Positions 17,460-27,259 of a DNA stretch of 64,000 nt are shown here, in pieces. Below the pieces are notes generated by a model. That model ran no database searches, was not told the origin of the DNA, and saw only the letters and a list, made by a program, of their open reading frames with translations. The DNA is from Bacillus sp. FJAT-18017 (GTDB lineage: Bacteria > Bacillota > Bacilli > Bacillales > Cytobacillaceae), in assembly GCF_001278805.1 (NCBI RefSeq), contig NZ_CP012602.1:3817501-3881500 (forward strand), given 5' to 3'. Within the stretch, counting starts at the first letter, position 1. Every line of letters starts with the position of its first letter. Position numbers and translations under genes: made by a program.

Positions 17460-18319
17460 TCGTACTTAGCCTCCCTCTTGTTCAACACTTTGAGTTGGAA
17501 GAGCGATATGGCGACAATCACGATAAAGTACAATACAGCATTCGCTGATTGATAAGCGAATTCCCCGCCTTCAAATCCACCTCGATAAATGAGCAGCGAA
17601 ATCGATTCTGTCGATCTTCCCGGACCTCCTCCAGTCAGTGCGACAATCTGGTCAAACACTTGAAGGAAACCTTTCATTGATAAAACCATATTAATCGTGA
17701 AAAATGCAGCAATCATCGGAAACGTGATACTCCAGAACTTTCTCCAGGCTCCAGCACCGTCAATACTAGCAGCTTCATACAAATCCTCAGGAATAGTAAC
17801 AAGCCCTGCCAAGTAAAGAATGGTACTAAACGCAACAGATTGCCAGACTGCAACCAGAACAATTCCCAGCCAGGCAAGGTCGGGGTCTCCTAGTATATTC
17901 CTCGATAGCCAATCCCAGCCGAGAGACTCACCAACTTGTGGCAGCATATGTGCGAAAATAAAGTTAAAGATAAACCCTACAATCAAAATACTTAATATAT
18001 ATGGCAGAAAATAAACAGCCCTCAATGATTTTTGGAATTTAATCTTCGAGTTCAGGCCCATTGCAATCAACAGGCTAATAATATTTACAAGAATAGTTGT
18101 AACAATTGCAAATTGGAACGTAAACAGGTAAGCATCCCCTGCCCGGTCATCCTTAAATACATTTATATAATTTTTAAGTCCAACAAAGTTCCAGTTTCCG
18201 TAACCCTTCCAATCTGTAAAACTATAAAAGATTCCCTGTAAAGCAGGATAAGTATGAAAGATAAAGAAAAGTACACAGGCGGGTACAGCAATTAACAAGT
18301 AAAAGTTGCTCTTCTTCAT
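17456..18319 (-). CDS. Sugar ABC transporter permease, MalF type
   Basis: A protein of 287 residues with six membrane helices and an EAA loop (DLYEAASIDGAGAWRKFWSITFP), characteristic of CUT1 permeases for di- and oligosaccharides. Start ATG 18319 behind AGGAGG. It lies about 220 nt downstream of the binding-protein gene, the gap being filled by a dispersed repeat, and overlaps the MalG-like gene by 4 nt. Confidence 0.92.
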   Translation of the reverse strand: MKKSNFYLLIAVPACVLFFIFHTYPALQGIFYSFTDWKGYGNWNFVGLKNYINVFKDDRAGDAYLFTFQFAIVTTILVNIISLLIAMGLNSKIKFQKSLRAVYFLPYILSILIVGFIFNFIFAHMLPQVGESLGWDWLSRNILGDPDLAWLGIVLVAVWQSVAFSTILYLAGLVTIPEDLYEAASIDGAGAWRKFWSITFPMIAAFFTINMVLSMKGFLQVFDQIVALTGGGPGRSTESISLLIYRGGFEGGEFAYQSANAVLYFIVIVAISLFQLKVLNKREAKYE

Positions 18320-18345
18320 TAAGGTAAACCTCCTTTTTTAAACAA

Positions 18346-18490
18346 GTGCAAGCGCCTTGGTCATCGCCGTACAAACTGGAGAGGCTTCGACTGAGATAAA
18401 GGAATCACGAAGAGCGCTAGCGATTCGATGATGACTTATCGTAGGGAGGAGACCTGAAGTTTGCTAGGCGATAGGCGCTGGAGCTAGAGG
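18346..18490. repeat. Second dispersed Bacillus-type repeat
   Basis: Starts with CAAGCGCCTTGGTCA and ends with GGCGCTGGAGCTAGA; AGCGCCT and AGGCGCT form the terminal inverted arms. The two end signatures match another repeat family I recognise from Bacillaceae genomes. It sits between the binding-protein and MalF-like genes, so it is transcribed with the operon and may alter the ratio of binding protein to permease. Confidence 0.6.
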
Positions 18491-18538
18491 TAGAGAAGGA
18501 ACAGGGCATCATAACCTACCAATGCCCCGTCTTTCAAA

Positions 18539-19780
18539 TTAACGATTTTGAACCTTTTCCCACTCAGCATCCAATTTCTTCAAGAATTTTTCTTTGTCCT
18601 TTTTAGTAACAAATTCTTGCAGGTAACCGTCCGCTCCCATTCCTGCAGGGTAATAGTGGTCAGGGAAGCTTGTAAGCGCGCCTGTTTCAAAGTTTGCTTT
18701 GATTCCTTCAAATACTGGATCTTCCTGGTAAACATCTTGAATGGCAGAGAACGCTTTCTGTTCGTCGGTATACTTTTTCGCTGTTTCTTTATTCATCATG
18801 AATTCAATAAATTTAGTCGCTTCTTCTTTGTGTTCAGTGTCCTTATTCATTGTCAGGACAACGTCAACGCCAGATACAAGTTTATTTTGTGCCGGATCGT
18901 TTGTGACAGGCATTGGGAATACGCCAAGTTGAATATCAGGATTTGCTTTTTTAATTTCAGGAATAGCCCAGTTCCCTTGGAGGTAGAAGACCCCTTTTCC
19001 GCTTGCAAACGCATTGTTGCCATCGCCATATGCTACTCCCATGTTATCTTTGTGGCCATAGCTTGTAAGTGTCAACATCTTGTCCGCAACTTCTTCATAG
19101 CTTTCTACAAAACTAGCTTCGCCTTTGTTTTTCTTTTCTGCAAAGTCTTCTCCGGCAATATTAGCGCCAAGAGAGTTCCAGGCTATCATTCCAGTCCAGG
19201 CATCTTTTAATGTAAAGTAAATTGGAATTTCGCCGGCTTGCTTAGCTTTATCCAATGCTGCAACAAATTCATCCCAGGTTTTTGGAACTTCAAGGCCAAG
19301 CGCATCGAACTTCTCTTTGTTGTAGATGACAGCATTTGCATTCGTAGCATATGGCAATCCATAAGTTCCTTTTTCATCCGGGCCAACCAATCTGCCAATC
19401 ATATCCACATAGGAAGGCTGGACAGTTTTGAGCAGCTCGGAATCAGAGAAGTCCTCTAGAACCCCTGCCCTTCCCAGTTCTCCATAAGTGGCGTTCCCGC
19501 CAATTGCCATCAAGTCAGGAAGGTCATTTTTCGTTAAACGGGTTTTAAGAACTGTTTCAGCTTCAGGAGGTGCATCGAGTTTAATTTTAATATCCGGATT
19601 TTGTTCTTCGAATTCTTTAATGAAACCTTTATAGGTATTAATGTTTTCAACTTTGTTCGAAAACAATTCAAGAGTAACTTTTCCATCGCTGCTTGCTCCG
19701 TCCCCAGAAGAGCAGCCTGCCAAAATGGTTGCGCCGAGTGCAACACTCATAAAACCCATTGCGATTTTGTTCTTTAACAT
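18539..19780 (-). CDS. Oligosaccharide-binding lipoprotein of ABC transporter
   Basis: A protein of 413 residues, extracellular solute-binding family 1. Lipobox LAGC with lipidated Cys23, Gly/Ser/Asp linker, then the two-lobed binding fold (VTLELFSNKVEN; YGLPYATNANAVIYNKE; GVFYLQGNWAIPEI). Start ATG 19780 with AGGAGG. It is the first gene of a four-gene minus-strand operon ending in an oligo-1,6-glucosidase, so isomaltose or related alpha-glucosides are the likely cargo. Expression is presumably controlled by the LacI-type repressor encoded upstream through the three operators at 19808-19914. Confidence 0.93.
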   Translation of the reverse strand: MLKNKIAMGFMSVALGATILAGCSSGDGASSDGKVTLELFSNKVENINTYKGFIKEFEEQNPDIKIKLDAPPEAETVLKTRLTKNDLPDLMAIGGNATYGELGRAGVLEDFSDSELLKTVQPSYVDMIGRLVGPDEKGTYGLPYATNANAVIYNKEKFDALGLEVPKTWDEFVAALDKAKQAGEIPIYFTLKDAWTGMIAWNSLGANIAGEDFAEKKNKGEASFVESYEEVADKMLTLTSYGHKDNMGVAYGDGNNAFASGKGVFYLQGNWAIPEIKKANPDIQLGVFPMPVTNDPAQNKLVSGVDVVLTMNKDTEHKEEATKFIEFMMNKETAKKYTDEQKAFSAIQDVYQEDPVFEGIKANFETGALTSFPDHYYPAGMGADGYLQEFVTKKDKEKFLKKLDAEWEKVQNR

Positions 19781-19807
19781 TGTATATGCCTCCTAAGTTT
19801 TAATAGA

Positions 19808-19914
19808 GTAAACGTTTACGTAAATAGGTAAAAAAACGAATTCAAAAAGAGATCGTCACCTCAATCTAAGGTAAACGTTTACGTAAATGCCCATAAGAAA
19901 GAGTAAACGTTTAC
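19808..19914. promoter_or_regulatory. Three LacI-family operators
   Basis: The perfect palindrome GTAAACGTTTAC occurs at 19808-19819, 19871-19882 and 19903-19914, between the repressor stop and the binding-protein start. Centre-to-centre distances are 63 and 32 bp, near whole helical turns, compatible with looping or cooperative binding. No clear -35/-10 pair stands out here. Confidence 0.8.
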
Positions 19915-19940
19915 TAAAAACAGTATGTAAAGGAGAAGGA

Positions 19941-20945
19941 TTAACGTTCCTTTACACTATTTCGTTCAATAATCGTATGTTGAATAATTTTGCTATCAGG
20001 AACCTGGTCTGTTTCCATCATATCCAGCAGCATTTCTCCGGCAATCTCACCCATTTCAATGAATGGCTGGTGAATCGTAGTTAGCGGTGGAACTGACATG
20101 CTTGCGAGATTAATATCATCGTACCCGATAATTGAAATGTCTTCCGGTACTTTTTTTCCAAGAAGATTGGCTGTTGAAATTGCTCCAATTGCGATCTCAT
20201 CACTTGCAGCAAAAATGGCTGTGACATCAGGTACCTGATTTAACATATCGCGCATCCCGGTTATCCCCCTGTCAAATCCAAAGCCGCCTGTATTAACGAT
20301 ATGATTTTCATCAAATTGAATATGATTTTCCTTCATGGCTTGAATAAAACCTTCAATCCTTGGTTTACCTGCTATGATATCTTCACTGTTGCCGCTGATC
20401 ATTCCGATGTTTCTATGTCCTTTTTGAATCAAATACTCTGTTGCTGAATAAGCTGCTTGAAAATCATCAACCTTAACATAGGGAACCGGTAATGAATCAG
20501 ATTTAGTCGATAGCAGCACAAGTGGAACATTCATTTTTTCAATAACCTGATAGTATTCCTTAAGTAAAACTTCGCTTGTGAAAATAATTCCGTCTACACG
20601 CTTTTCACCTAATAGCCGAAGATACTTCATCGTCTTCTCGGCATCGGATTCTGTATGGCATACAATGACACTCGATCCTTGGTCACTGGCTGCCTTTTCA
20701 ATTCCTCTTAACAAGTCTGTCACCAAGGAGCCTCCCAAGGATGGAAATAAAACTCCGATTGTATGAGTCTTGTTATTGATTAAGCCTCTAGCAACAGCAT
20801 TCGGTTGATATCCAAGATCTTCAATCACTTGAAGGACCTTTTGCTTCGTTTTCGCAGAATAACCAGGCTGGCCATTCAAAATTCGTGAGACGGTTGCAAT
20901 AGATACATTTGCCTTTTTTGCCACATCTTTAATTGTATAAGCCAT
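19941..20945 (-). CDS. LacI-family transcriptional repressor of the oligosaccharide operon
   Basis: A protein of 334 residues. The N-terminal helix-turn-helix begins TIKDVAKKANVSIATVSRILNG and is followed by the hinge and a periplasmic-binding-like sugar domain (GVLFPSLGG, GIIFTSEVLL, AIFAASDEIAIGAI, TTIHQPFIEMGEIA). It lies immediately upstream of, and in the same direction as, the ABC operon, with its palindromes in both its own promoter and the operon promoter. This suggests autorepression and induction by an imported alpha-glucoside. Resembles MalR/IolR-group regulators; exact orthology not claimed. Confidence 0.93.
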   Translation of the reverse strand: MAYTIKDVAKKANVSIATVSRILNGQPGYSAKTKQKVLQVIEDLGYQPNAVARGLINNKTHTIGVLFPSLGGSLVTDLLRGIEKAASDQGSSVIVCHTESDAEKTMKYLRLLGEKRVDGIIFTSEVLLKEYYQVIEKMNVPLVLLSTKSDSLPVPYVKVDDFQAAYSATEYLIQKGHRNIGMISGNSEDIIAGKPRIEGFIQAMKENHIQFDENHIVNTGGFGFDRGITGMRDMLNQVPDVTAIFAASDEIAIGAISTANLLGKKVPEDISIIGYDDINLASMSVPPLTTIHQPFIEMGEIAGEMLLDMMETDQVPDSKIIQHTIIERNSVKER

Positions 20946-20986
20946 ACAGGCCGTTTCCCACCTTCTTCATTCTAATACGTTCTAAC

Positions 20987-21033
20987 GAAAACGTTTACGT
21001 AATTAAAATACCATACAATGAAAACCTTTTCAA
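20987..21033 (-). promoter_or_regulatory. Repressor gene promoter with operator
   Basis: On the minus strand TTGAAA (21028-21033), a 17-nt spacer and TATTTT (21005-21010) form the promoter. GAAAACGTTTAC at 20987-20998, one base from the operon operators, covers the transcription start, so the repressor likely controls itself. Confidence 0.65.
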
Positions 21034-21645
21034 TAGTTAAAAATTATGGGAAATTTTTTACTCAAATACTTTTACTTACAATAAACCTCGTATTTTAAAC
21101 GTATTTAGTTAAGTCTTCTTTCAACTCACTAAAGTAATTTCCAGCGGATTTCCATGGTTTATGAACATCTGATTGATCTCCCATCTTTCGTTATGACCTC
21201 TTTAATCACTTATTATTAAGTGGTTATCCCCTTTATTTTCTTGGGCCGATTCACACAGTATTTGTCGATTTAAAAGATTACGTATATTGCGGGATTCGGT
21301 AGATAAATAGTCAAAAATCTAAAAAACCTATTAATCTTAGTGATATATTTCCTATCCAAATAAGATTGGCTCTGTCTGCTGTTGTGACAATATTTGTCGA
21401 AATTCCAATCTGCAATAAAAGAATAATTAAAAATGCCTTTCACTTCCCTTCTACAGATAAAGCCATAGATGCATCTTCATACCTCCTTATTCAAATTTTA
21501 TCTTTTGCTAGATTACAATAATATTTCCAGGTTGGGAAAATCCTGCCAATAATGGATAAGGCTGTATTTTTATAGATTGTTTATGCAATAAGATTCCGAT
21601 ACGCTAAAGAAGAAAGGAGGACAGTCTAGAACTATATACATTTTA
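21034..21645. other. 612-bp intergenic region without a gene
   Basis: A/T-rich; no coding frame with a ribosome site on either strand. It separates the divergent repressor gene and the protease gene. An AAAGGAGG at about 21612 is 25 nt from the first in-frame TTG of the protease and too distant to serve it. Confidence 0.6.
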
Positions 21646-21687
21646 TTGGATACTGTATTCACTAATTTAAGAGGGAGTTGGAATGTA

Positions 21688-24600
21688 TTGGTCAAAAGTA
21701 AACGATTGCGGAAATGGGTTTCACTATGCCTAATATTCATTCTTACACTAACACTCACTGCCCCTGCCTTTGCTACAGGAAGTACTTCCAAAAATCAAGT
21801 TGATATGAAATCAAACGCCCCCCAATTAGCTGCTGACAAAATTGCTTCTAAACTATCAAAACAATTTGAAGATAAAGAGTATGTCACCTACCTCATTAAG
21901 ATGAAAGATCAAGCGGATGTGAATTCCGTTTCGAAAAAAGCCCACCAAGCCTCGGCAAAGAAAAAAGAAACTCCAGCCGCTGCCAAGCTATCCATGCGTA
22001 ATGCTGTTGTTTCGTCACTTCGGGAAACAGCATCCCGTACACAATATGGTTTGGAAAAATACTTAGGAAACATGCAATCCAAAGGAGAAGTAAAAAGCTA
22101 TGAAAGCTTCTTTATCGTAAACGCAATGGCTGTTACGAGTACAAAAGAAGTAATGGAGAAGATTGCTTTACGTGCTGAGGTAGAGAAACTTCTGCCCAAC
22201 GAAGAGCGCTTCCTTAATAAAGCAGAAAAGTCACCGGAAGGCGCGATGTTAGAAGCAGATATCCAGCCTAACAATATTGAGTGGAACATCAATCAGGTCG
22301 ATGCTCCTGGAGCCTGGGAGATGGGAATCGATGGAACTGGCATAGTCGTTGCAAATCTTGATTCTGGTGTCGAACTGAATCATCCTGCTCTGCAGCGCAA
22401 ATGGCGCGGATATGACGCGAACGGTAATGTCGTCGATCCTGAACTCAGCTGGTACGACCCACACAGTGGCGCCTCAATGCCAGCCGATACGGATGGCCAC
22501 GGGACACATACGATGGGCACAATGGTTGGTTCGGAAGCAAACGGTTCGAACCAAATTGGGGTTGCACCTGGCGCGAAATGGATTGCAGTCCGGATTTTCA
22601 ATCCATCCACGACTGATAACATTATTTTGCGCGGCGCTCAATGGCTGATTGCTCCGGTTGATAGCGAAGGCAATCTCCACCCGGAAATGGCCCCAGACGT
22701 TGTGAACAACTCGTGGGGCGGCGGCCCTGGCCTTGACGAGTGGTTCCGCCCAATGGTCCAGGCATGGCGTGCTGCACAAATTTTCCCTGAGTTTTCAGCA
22801 GGAAACGTCCGCACAGGTAACCCAGGTGGCCCTGGTTCTGTAGCGAATCCTGCCAACTATCCGGAATCCTTTGCAACAGGAGCAACAGATATCAATAATC
22901 AATTGGCCTCCTTCTCACTCGAAGGCCCGTCTCCTTATGGTGAAATTAAGCCTGAAGTAGCGGCACCAGGAGTAAATGTCCGCTCATCTGTACCAGGCGG
23001 GGGCTATGAAGGCGGCTGGAACGGGACATCAATGGCCGGTCCGCATACGACGGCACTAGCCGCTTTGCTCCTTCAAGTAAACTCATCTCTCACCGTTGAC
23101 CAACTGGAGGAAATTATCCAAACAACGGCTACACCATTAACAGATGCTGAGTATCCGACAAGCCCTAACAACGGGTACGGAAGCGGATTAATTAATGTTG
23201 CAAATGCAGTTGGCTCCATCCTGAGCGGACTAGGTTCAGTATCCGGCCGGGTCGCAACCGCCGGCGATGACTTAGAAAAACCAGTTCTCGAGCACACACC
23301 TTTAACACAGGCCTACACTGGATTAGACATTCCAATTTCAGCCCGCGTATCGGATAATATTGGCGTCGTTACAGTAGAAGCGTATGCCCGTGTCAAAGGC
23401 AGCTCCCACTGGACGTTCATTCCAATGGAACGGAAATCTGGTGATTACAAAAACGGTGTGTACGAAGGAAATATTCCTTACTTCCTCGTTAGTACAGAGG
23501 GTACGGAATACTATATTCGCGTAAACGACTACGGTAATAACGGTTTTGAAACAAATAAGTATTCAATTGAAGTGTCCAACGGGGTGAAGCCTGGTTACAT
23601 GCAGGACTTCGAAACAAATATTCTTGGCTTTACAACCGGTGGAACGAATAACACCTGGGAGTGGGGTGTTCCTGTCGGCGGCCCTGGTTCCGCAGCTTCC
23701 GGTGAAAAGCTGATTGCAACCAACGTAGACGGACCATATTCTAACAATTCCAACTCCTACATGATGATGCCTCCAATCGACCTTTTAGATAGCAATGAAG
23801 GGGCTCTTCTCTCCTTCAAGCACTGGTTTAACCTAGAGAATAATTTTGACAGAGGCGTTGTGTATGCAGCCGCTGAATCTACCGATTTTCAATTTGTCCC
23901 ACTAGCCCAGTTCACAGGGGCAAGCAATGGCTGGAAAAACCAAATGGTTGACCTTACACAATTTGCAGGAGAACAAGTATACGTCATTTTCAACCTGCAT
24001 AGTGATGGTTCTCAGGCACGGGATGGATGGTATATTGACGATGTGTCACTTATTGGTGCGGATGATGTTGCACCTGCTGTTCCTGCTGACTTAACTGCGC
24101 AAGCAAATTCACTGGGAATTGTTTCGCTTAACTGGTCAGCAGCCACTGATGCCGATTTAAAAGATTACCTAGTTTATCGCTCATCCGTCTCCGGTGAAGG
24201 CTATGAACTAATCGGAACGTCAACAGCGAACAGCTTTACAGATTCCAACACAGCTAATGATGAAACCTATTACTATGTCGTCACAGCTAAAGATTACTTT
24301 GGAAACGAAAGTGGACACTCGAACGAAGCGTCGGTCACGGTTACTGCTCCAGTAACAGTGTACAGCGATAACTTTGATGGAGAAACCGATAATGGCTGGA
24401 CACATTCTGGTACTAGTGATGAATGGGAACGCGGTACTCCTTCCGGCACAGGTGCACCTGTTCCTCCGTCCGCTCCAAATGTATGGGGAACTGATCTTGA
24501 TGGAAATTATGAGAGCAGAAGCAATTTCTCACTCGTTTCTCCAGTCATCGATCTCACACAAGTAACAAACGCAACACTTGCCTTTGCACACTGGTATGAG

Positions 24601-27012
24601 CTTGAGACAAACTACGATAAAGGCTTCGTCGAAATTACCAAGGATGGCGGAACAACCTGGACTCAGCTCGGGCTCTTCAGCCACTCAACAAACGGCAAAA
24701 ATTGGTCTACCGTGACGTATGATATAGGCGCTTACGCCGGTCATGAGGTTCAAGTACGATACCGCGTTACGTCTGATGGCAGTGTCGTGAAGCTCGGCTG
24801 GTATATCGATAACTTTGCTGTATTGGCAGCGGCTTCACCACAAGGTTCTGCAAAAGCAGACGATATTCAGGAAACCGAAAAACCGAAAGCAGTTTATAGT
24901 GAACCTGCAGTGAAACTGTCCAGAACAGAAAAGGATGCTATGCCTAATACAAAGCAAACTCAAGGCGGAGTTGGGCTCCAAAGCCTACCTGCCAATGCGA
25001 CAGTGACTGTTCTCGAAACCGGTCGTTCTACTAGAACTGACGCCAGCAACGGAAATTTCAGCATGATCCATGTAGCTGGTGACTTTACGCTTCGTGCAGA
25101 AGCATACGGATTTTATCCACAAACCCGTGCAATCACAATTGTTGATGGCAGCGATACATCGGCCAACTTTACACTCGAACCGATCCCTCATGGTACTGTA
25201 ACGGGTGTGGTGACAGACGAAAGATCACATGCACCAATTGCAGGTGCGACTGTAATGGTATTGGAAGATGCCCGGATTACACCAGTCACAACTGATGAAA
25301 ATGGCGCATTCTCGCTTGAAGTATTGGAAGGAACCTATACTTTAGCGGTTTCCGCCGATCAATACTACAACAAAAATTCAACTGTCACCGTTGACGGAAA
25401 TGGTTCAGCTGAAGCAAATGTAGCGTTGAAACCATTTATCGGATTTGAAGGAACAATCGGCTATGACGACGGGACAGCGGAAAATGCCCGTGCCTGGAAC
25501 GCAGCAGGAAATGCGTGGGCTGTTAAAATGACGCCAGAAAATGGTGCAGCCCAAGTAACCGGCGCAATGTTCCGCTTCTGGGATACAGAATGGCCAGTAC
25601 CAGGAGGCACAGCATTCCAATACGCAATTTATGATGCTACTGGTGCAAATGGTGCACCTGGCCGATTACTGGCAGGCCCAATGGACGGTACGGCCAAACG
25701 TGACGGCACCTGGACATCTGTGAGCTTCCAGGAACCTGTCATGGTCGAGGGAGATTTCTACGTTGTTTATATTCAAAAATTTGCGAATCCAAACACACCA
25801 GGATTGGCTACTGATGAAGACGGCAAAAACGCTCTGCGCAGCTGGCAACGTGTCGGCGGTGCCTGGAGCCAGTCTCCTGCTGCCGAGGGCAACTACATGA
25901 TTCGCGCGGTTGTTCAATACCCTGTTACTGCACCTGTTATTACGTCTCCTGCAGACGGCTCCTTCACAAAGGATGAAAAGGTGACGGTAAACGGAACTTC
26001 TCAAGCAAACGGTGCTACTGTAAAGCTGTACAACGGTACAGAAGAAGTTGGAACTGGAACTGTTGAAAACGGGAAGTTCAGTATCGAAACAACATTAAAT
26101 ACAGGAGCAAATGCTTTATCTGCTGAGGCTGTTGTAAACGGAAAAATAACAGACCGCTCTGAGCCTGTCAATGTGACTTTGGATCTGACTGCGCCTGTTC
26201 TCAACGTCACAGCACCTGTTCAGGATCACAAAACAAATGTTGAAATGGTTTATGTAAAAGGGACGACAGGTGATGAGAATCTTGATACCTTAACTGTGAA
26301 CGGGCAATCTGTAAACGTTAATTCCGATGGCAGTTTCTCACACAAAATTCTCTTAGATGGCGGCGCAAATACGATTACTATAGTTTCTACTGACCGCGCG
26401 GGTAACGCCACAACAATTACCCGTAATGTAGTAGTCGACATTAGCACCCCTGAAATTACAAACATCACACCAGCCAACGATGTTCGCATTAAACCGGGCG
26501 AAAGCGTCCGTGTATCCTTCGATAGTGAAGAAGGACTCAACGCTTCATTCCGAATCGAATTGCCATTAATGGTTTCTGGCGGCAACAATGAAATAACCAT
26601 GACCGAAATGTCTCCGGGCCATTATGAAGGAACGTATAAGACTCCTGACACGCTTAAAATTGAAGGCGGCGTGATTGTCATCAAGGCATCCGATCAGGCC
26701 GGCAACAAGGTCGAAGCTGCAGCGCCAGGAAAGCTTTACGTAGCTGAACCAGAGAACAAAGCACCAATCGCTGTGATTCGTGGTGATGCTACAGCTAAGC
26801 AGAAGAAGGCTACAACCTTTGACGGTTCGGGGTCCAGTGATCCGGATGGAAAGATCGTTAAGTATGAGTGGAACTTCGGCGATGGATCGACTGGTTCCGG
26901 TGCAACTGTGCAGCACAAATTTAATGCTAGAGGCACCTACACGGTAACGTTAACTGTTACTGACGACAAAGGCGCAACCAATTCAACCACGCACACGATT
27001 AAAGTAAATTAA
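21688..27012 (+). CDS. Bacillopeptidase F-like secreted subtilase with large C-terminal region
   Basis: About 1774 residues from TTG 21688 (GAGGGAG upstream); the frame is open back to TTG 21646, but the nearest ribosome site there is too far away. Order: signal peptide (to about 32), I9-like propeptide (about 60-180), subtilase domain with Asp225 in NLDSG, His271 in DGHGTHT, oxyanion Asn near 341 and Ser448 in NGTSMAGPH. Then come two jelly-roll/MAM-like modules each preceding a fibronectin-type or linker segment (YIDDVSLIG and WYIDNFAVL), carboxypeptidase-regulatory repeats (about 990-1130), Ig-like repeats and a C-terminal PKD domain. The N-terminal arrangement resembles Bpr. No LPxTG or SLH anchor, so it is probably released. 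Confidence 0.92.
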   Translation: MVKSKRLRKWVSLCLIFILTLTLTAPAFATGSTSKNQVDMKSNAPQLAADKIASKLSKQFEDKEYVTYLIKMKDQADVNSVSKKAHQASAKKKETPAAAKLSMRNAVVSSLRETASRTQYGLEKYLGNMQSKGEVKSYESFFIVNAMAVTSTKEVMEKIALRAEVEKLLPNEERFLNKAEKSPEGAMLEADIQPNNIEWNINQVDAPGAWEMGIDGTGIVVANLDSGVELNHPALQRKWRGYDANGNVVDPELSWYDPHSGASMPADTDGHGTHTMGTMVGSEANGSNQIGVAPGAKWIAVRIFNPSTTDNIILRGAQWLIAPVDSEGNLHPEMAPDVVNNSWGGGPGLDEWFRPMVQAWRAAQIFPEFSAGNVRTGNPGGPGSVANPANYPESFATGATDINNQLASFSLEGPSPYGEIKPEVAAPGVNVRSSVPGGGYEGGWNGTSMAGPHTTALAALLLQVNSSLTVDQLEEIIQTTATPLTDAEYPTSPNNGYGSGLINVANAVGSILSGLGSVSGRVATAGDDLEKPVLEHTPLTQAYTGLDIPISARVSDNIGVVTVEAYARVKGSSHWTFIPMERKSGDYKNGVYEGNIPYFLVSTEGTEYYIRVNDYGNNGFETNKYSIEVSNGVKPGYMQDFETNILGFTTGGTNNTWEWGVPVGGPGSAASGEKLIATNVDGPYSNNSNSYMMMPPIDLLDSNEGALLSFKHWFNLENNFDRGVVYAAAESTDFQFVPLAQFTGASNGWKNQMVDLTQFAGEQVYVIFNLHSDGSQARDGWYIDDVSLIGADDVAPAVPADLTAQANSLGIVSLNWSAATDADLKDYLVYRSSVSGEGYELIGTSTANSFTDSNTANDETYYYVVTAKDYFGNESGHSNEASVTVTAPVTVYSDNFDGETDNGWTHSGTSDEWERGTPSGTGAPVPPSAPNVWGTDLDGNYESRSNFSLVSPVIDLTQVTNATLAFAHWYELETNYDKGFVEITKDGGTTWTQLGLFSHSTNGKNWSTVTYDIGAYAGHEVQVRYRVTSDGSVVKLGWYIDNFAVLAAASPQGSAKADDIQETEKPKAVYSEPAVKLSRTEKDAMPNTKQTQGGVGLQSLPANATVTVLETGRSTRTDASNGNFSMIHVAGDFTLRAEAYGFYPQTRAITIVDGSDTSANFTLEPIPHGTVTGVVTDERSHAPIAGATVMVLEDARITPVTTDENGAFSLEVLEGTYTLAVSADQYYNKNSTVTVDGNGSAEANVALKPFIGFEGTIGYDDGTAENARAWNAAGNAWAVKMTPENGAAQVTGAMFRFWDTEWPVPGGTAFQYAIYDATGANGAPGRLLAGPMDGTAKRDGTWTSVSFQEPVMVEGDFYVVYIQKFANPNTPGLATDEDGKNALRSWQRVGGAWSQSPAAEGNYMIRAVVQYPVTAPVITSPADGSFTKDEKVTVNGTSQANGATVKLYNGTEEVGTGTVENGKFSIETTLNTGANALSAEAVVNGKITDRSEPVNVTLDLTAPVLNVTAPVQDHKTNVEMVYVKGTTGDENLDTLTVNGQSVNVNSDGSFSHKILLDGGANTITIVSTDRAGNATTITRNVVVDISTPEITNITPANDVRIKPGESVRVSFDSEEGLNASFRIELPLMVSGGNNEITMTEMSPGHYEGTYKTPDTLKIEGGVIVIKASDQAGNKVEAAAPGKLYVAEPENKAPIAVIRGDATAKQKKATTFDGSGSSDPDGKIVKYEWNFGDGSTGSGATVQHKFNARGTYTVTLTVTDDKGATNSTTHTIKVN

Positions 27013-27025
27013 AAGATATACTACT

Positions 27026-27062
27026 CCATCGGGCTCCCTGAGAAATCAGGGGGCTTGTTTTA
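27026..27062 (+). terminator. Terminator after the protease gene
   Basis: CTCCCTGA pairs with TCAGGGGG around GAAA-type loop, followed by CTTGTTTT, starting about 17 nt after the stop codon. Confidence 0.75.
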
Positions 27063-27177
27063 GATTAGATAACCCAATTCCAATATTCCAATCTTGGAGA
27101 GAACAATCAATAGGAGTACTTCAAATATGCCAAGCCTGTTAGAATATCAAATAATTAATATCATTAAAATACAATGA

Positions 27178-27212
27178 AAAGACCAACAGTAAACTGTGTT
27201 GGTCTTGTTTTG
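27178..27212. terminator. Bidirectional terminator between convergent genes
   Basis: AAGACCAACA and TGTTGGTCTT form a perfect 10-bp stem with GTAAACTG loop, with TGTTTT on the plus side and A-rich sequence (T-rich on minus) on the other. It ends transcripts from both the protease and the epimerase-like gene. Confidence 0.75.
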
Positions 27213-27259
27213 CAATTCTATTCAACTTTACATTGGGTGTACGTGAGCAAAATCGGTTC

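Noticed and set aside
18548..19210. 220-residue plus-strand frame opposite the binding-protein gene
   Set aside because: It is the antisense of a clear solute-binding protein, rich in Phe and Cys as expected for a shadow frame.
19808..19914. The three palindromes as CcpA cre sites
   Set aside because: They lack the TG...CA ends of cre and match the repressor's own operator at 20987; LacI-type control explains them better.
22098..22885. Antisense frames inside the protease gene
   Set aside because: Shadow frames of a well-conserved subtilase domain; no start sites or family matches.
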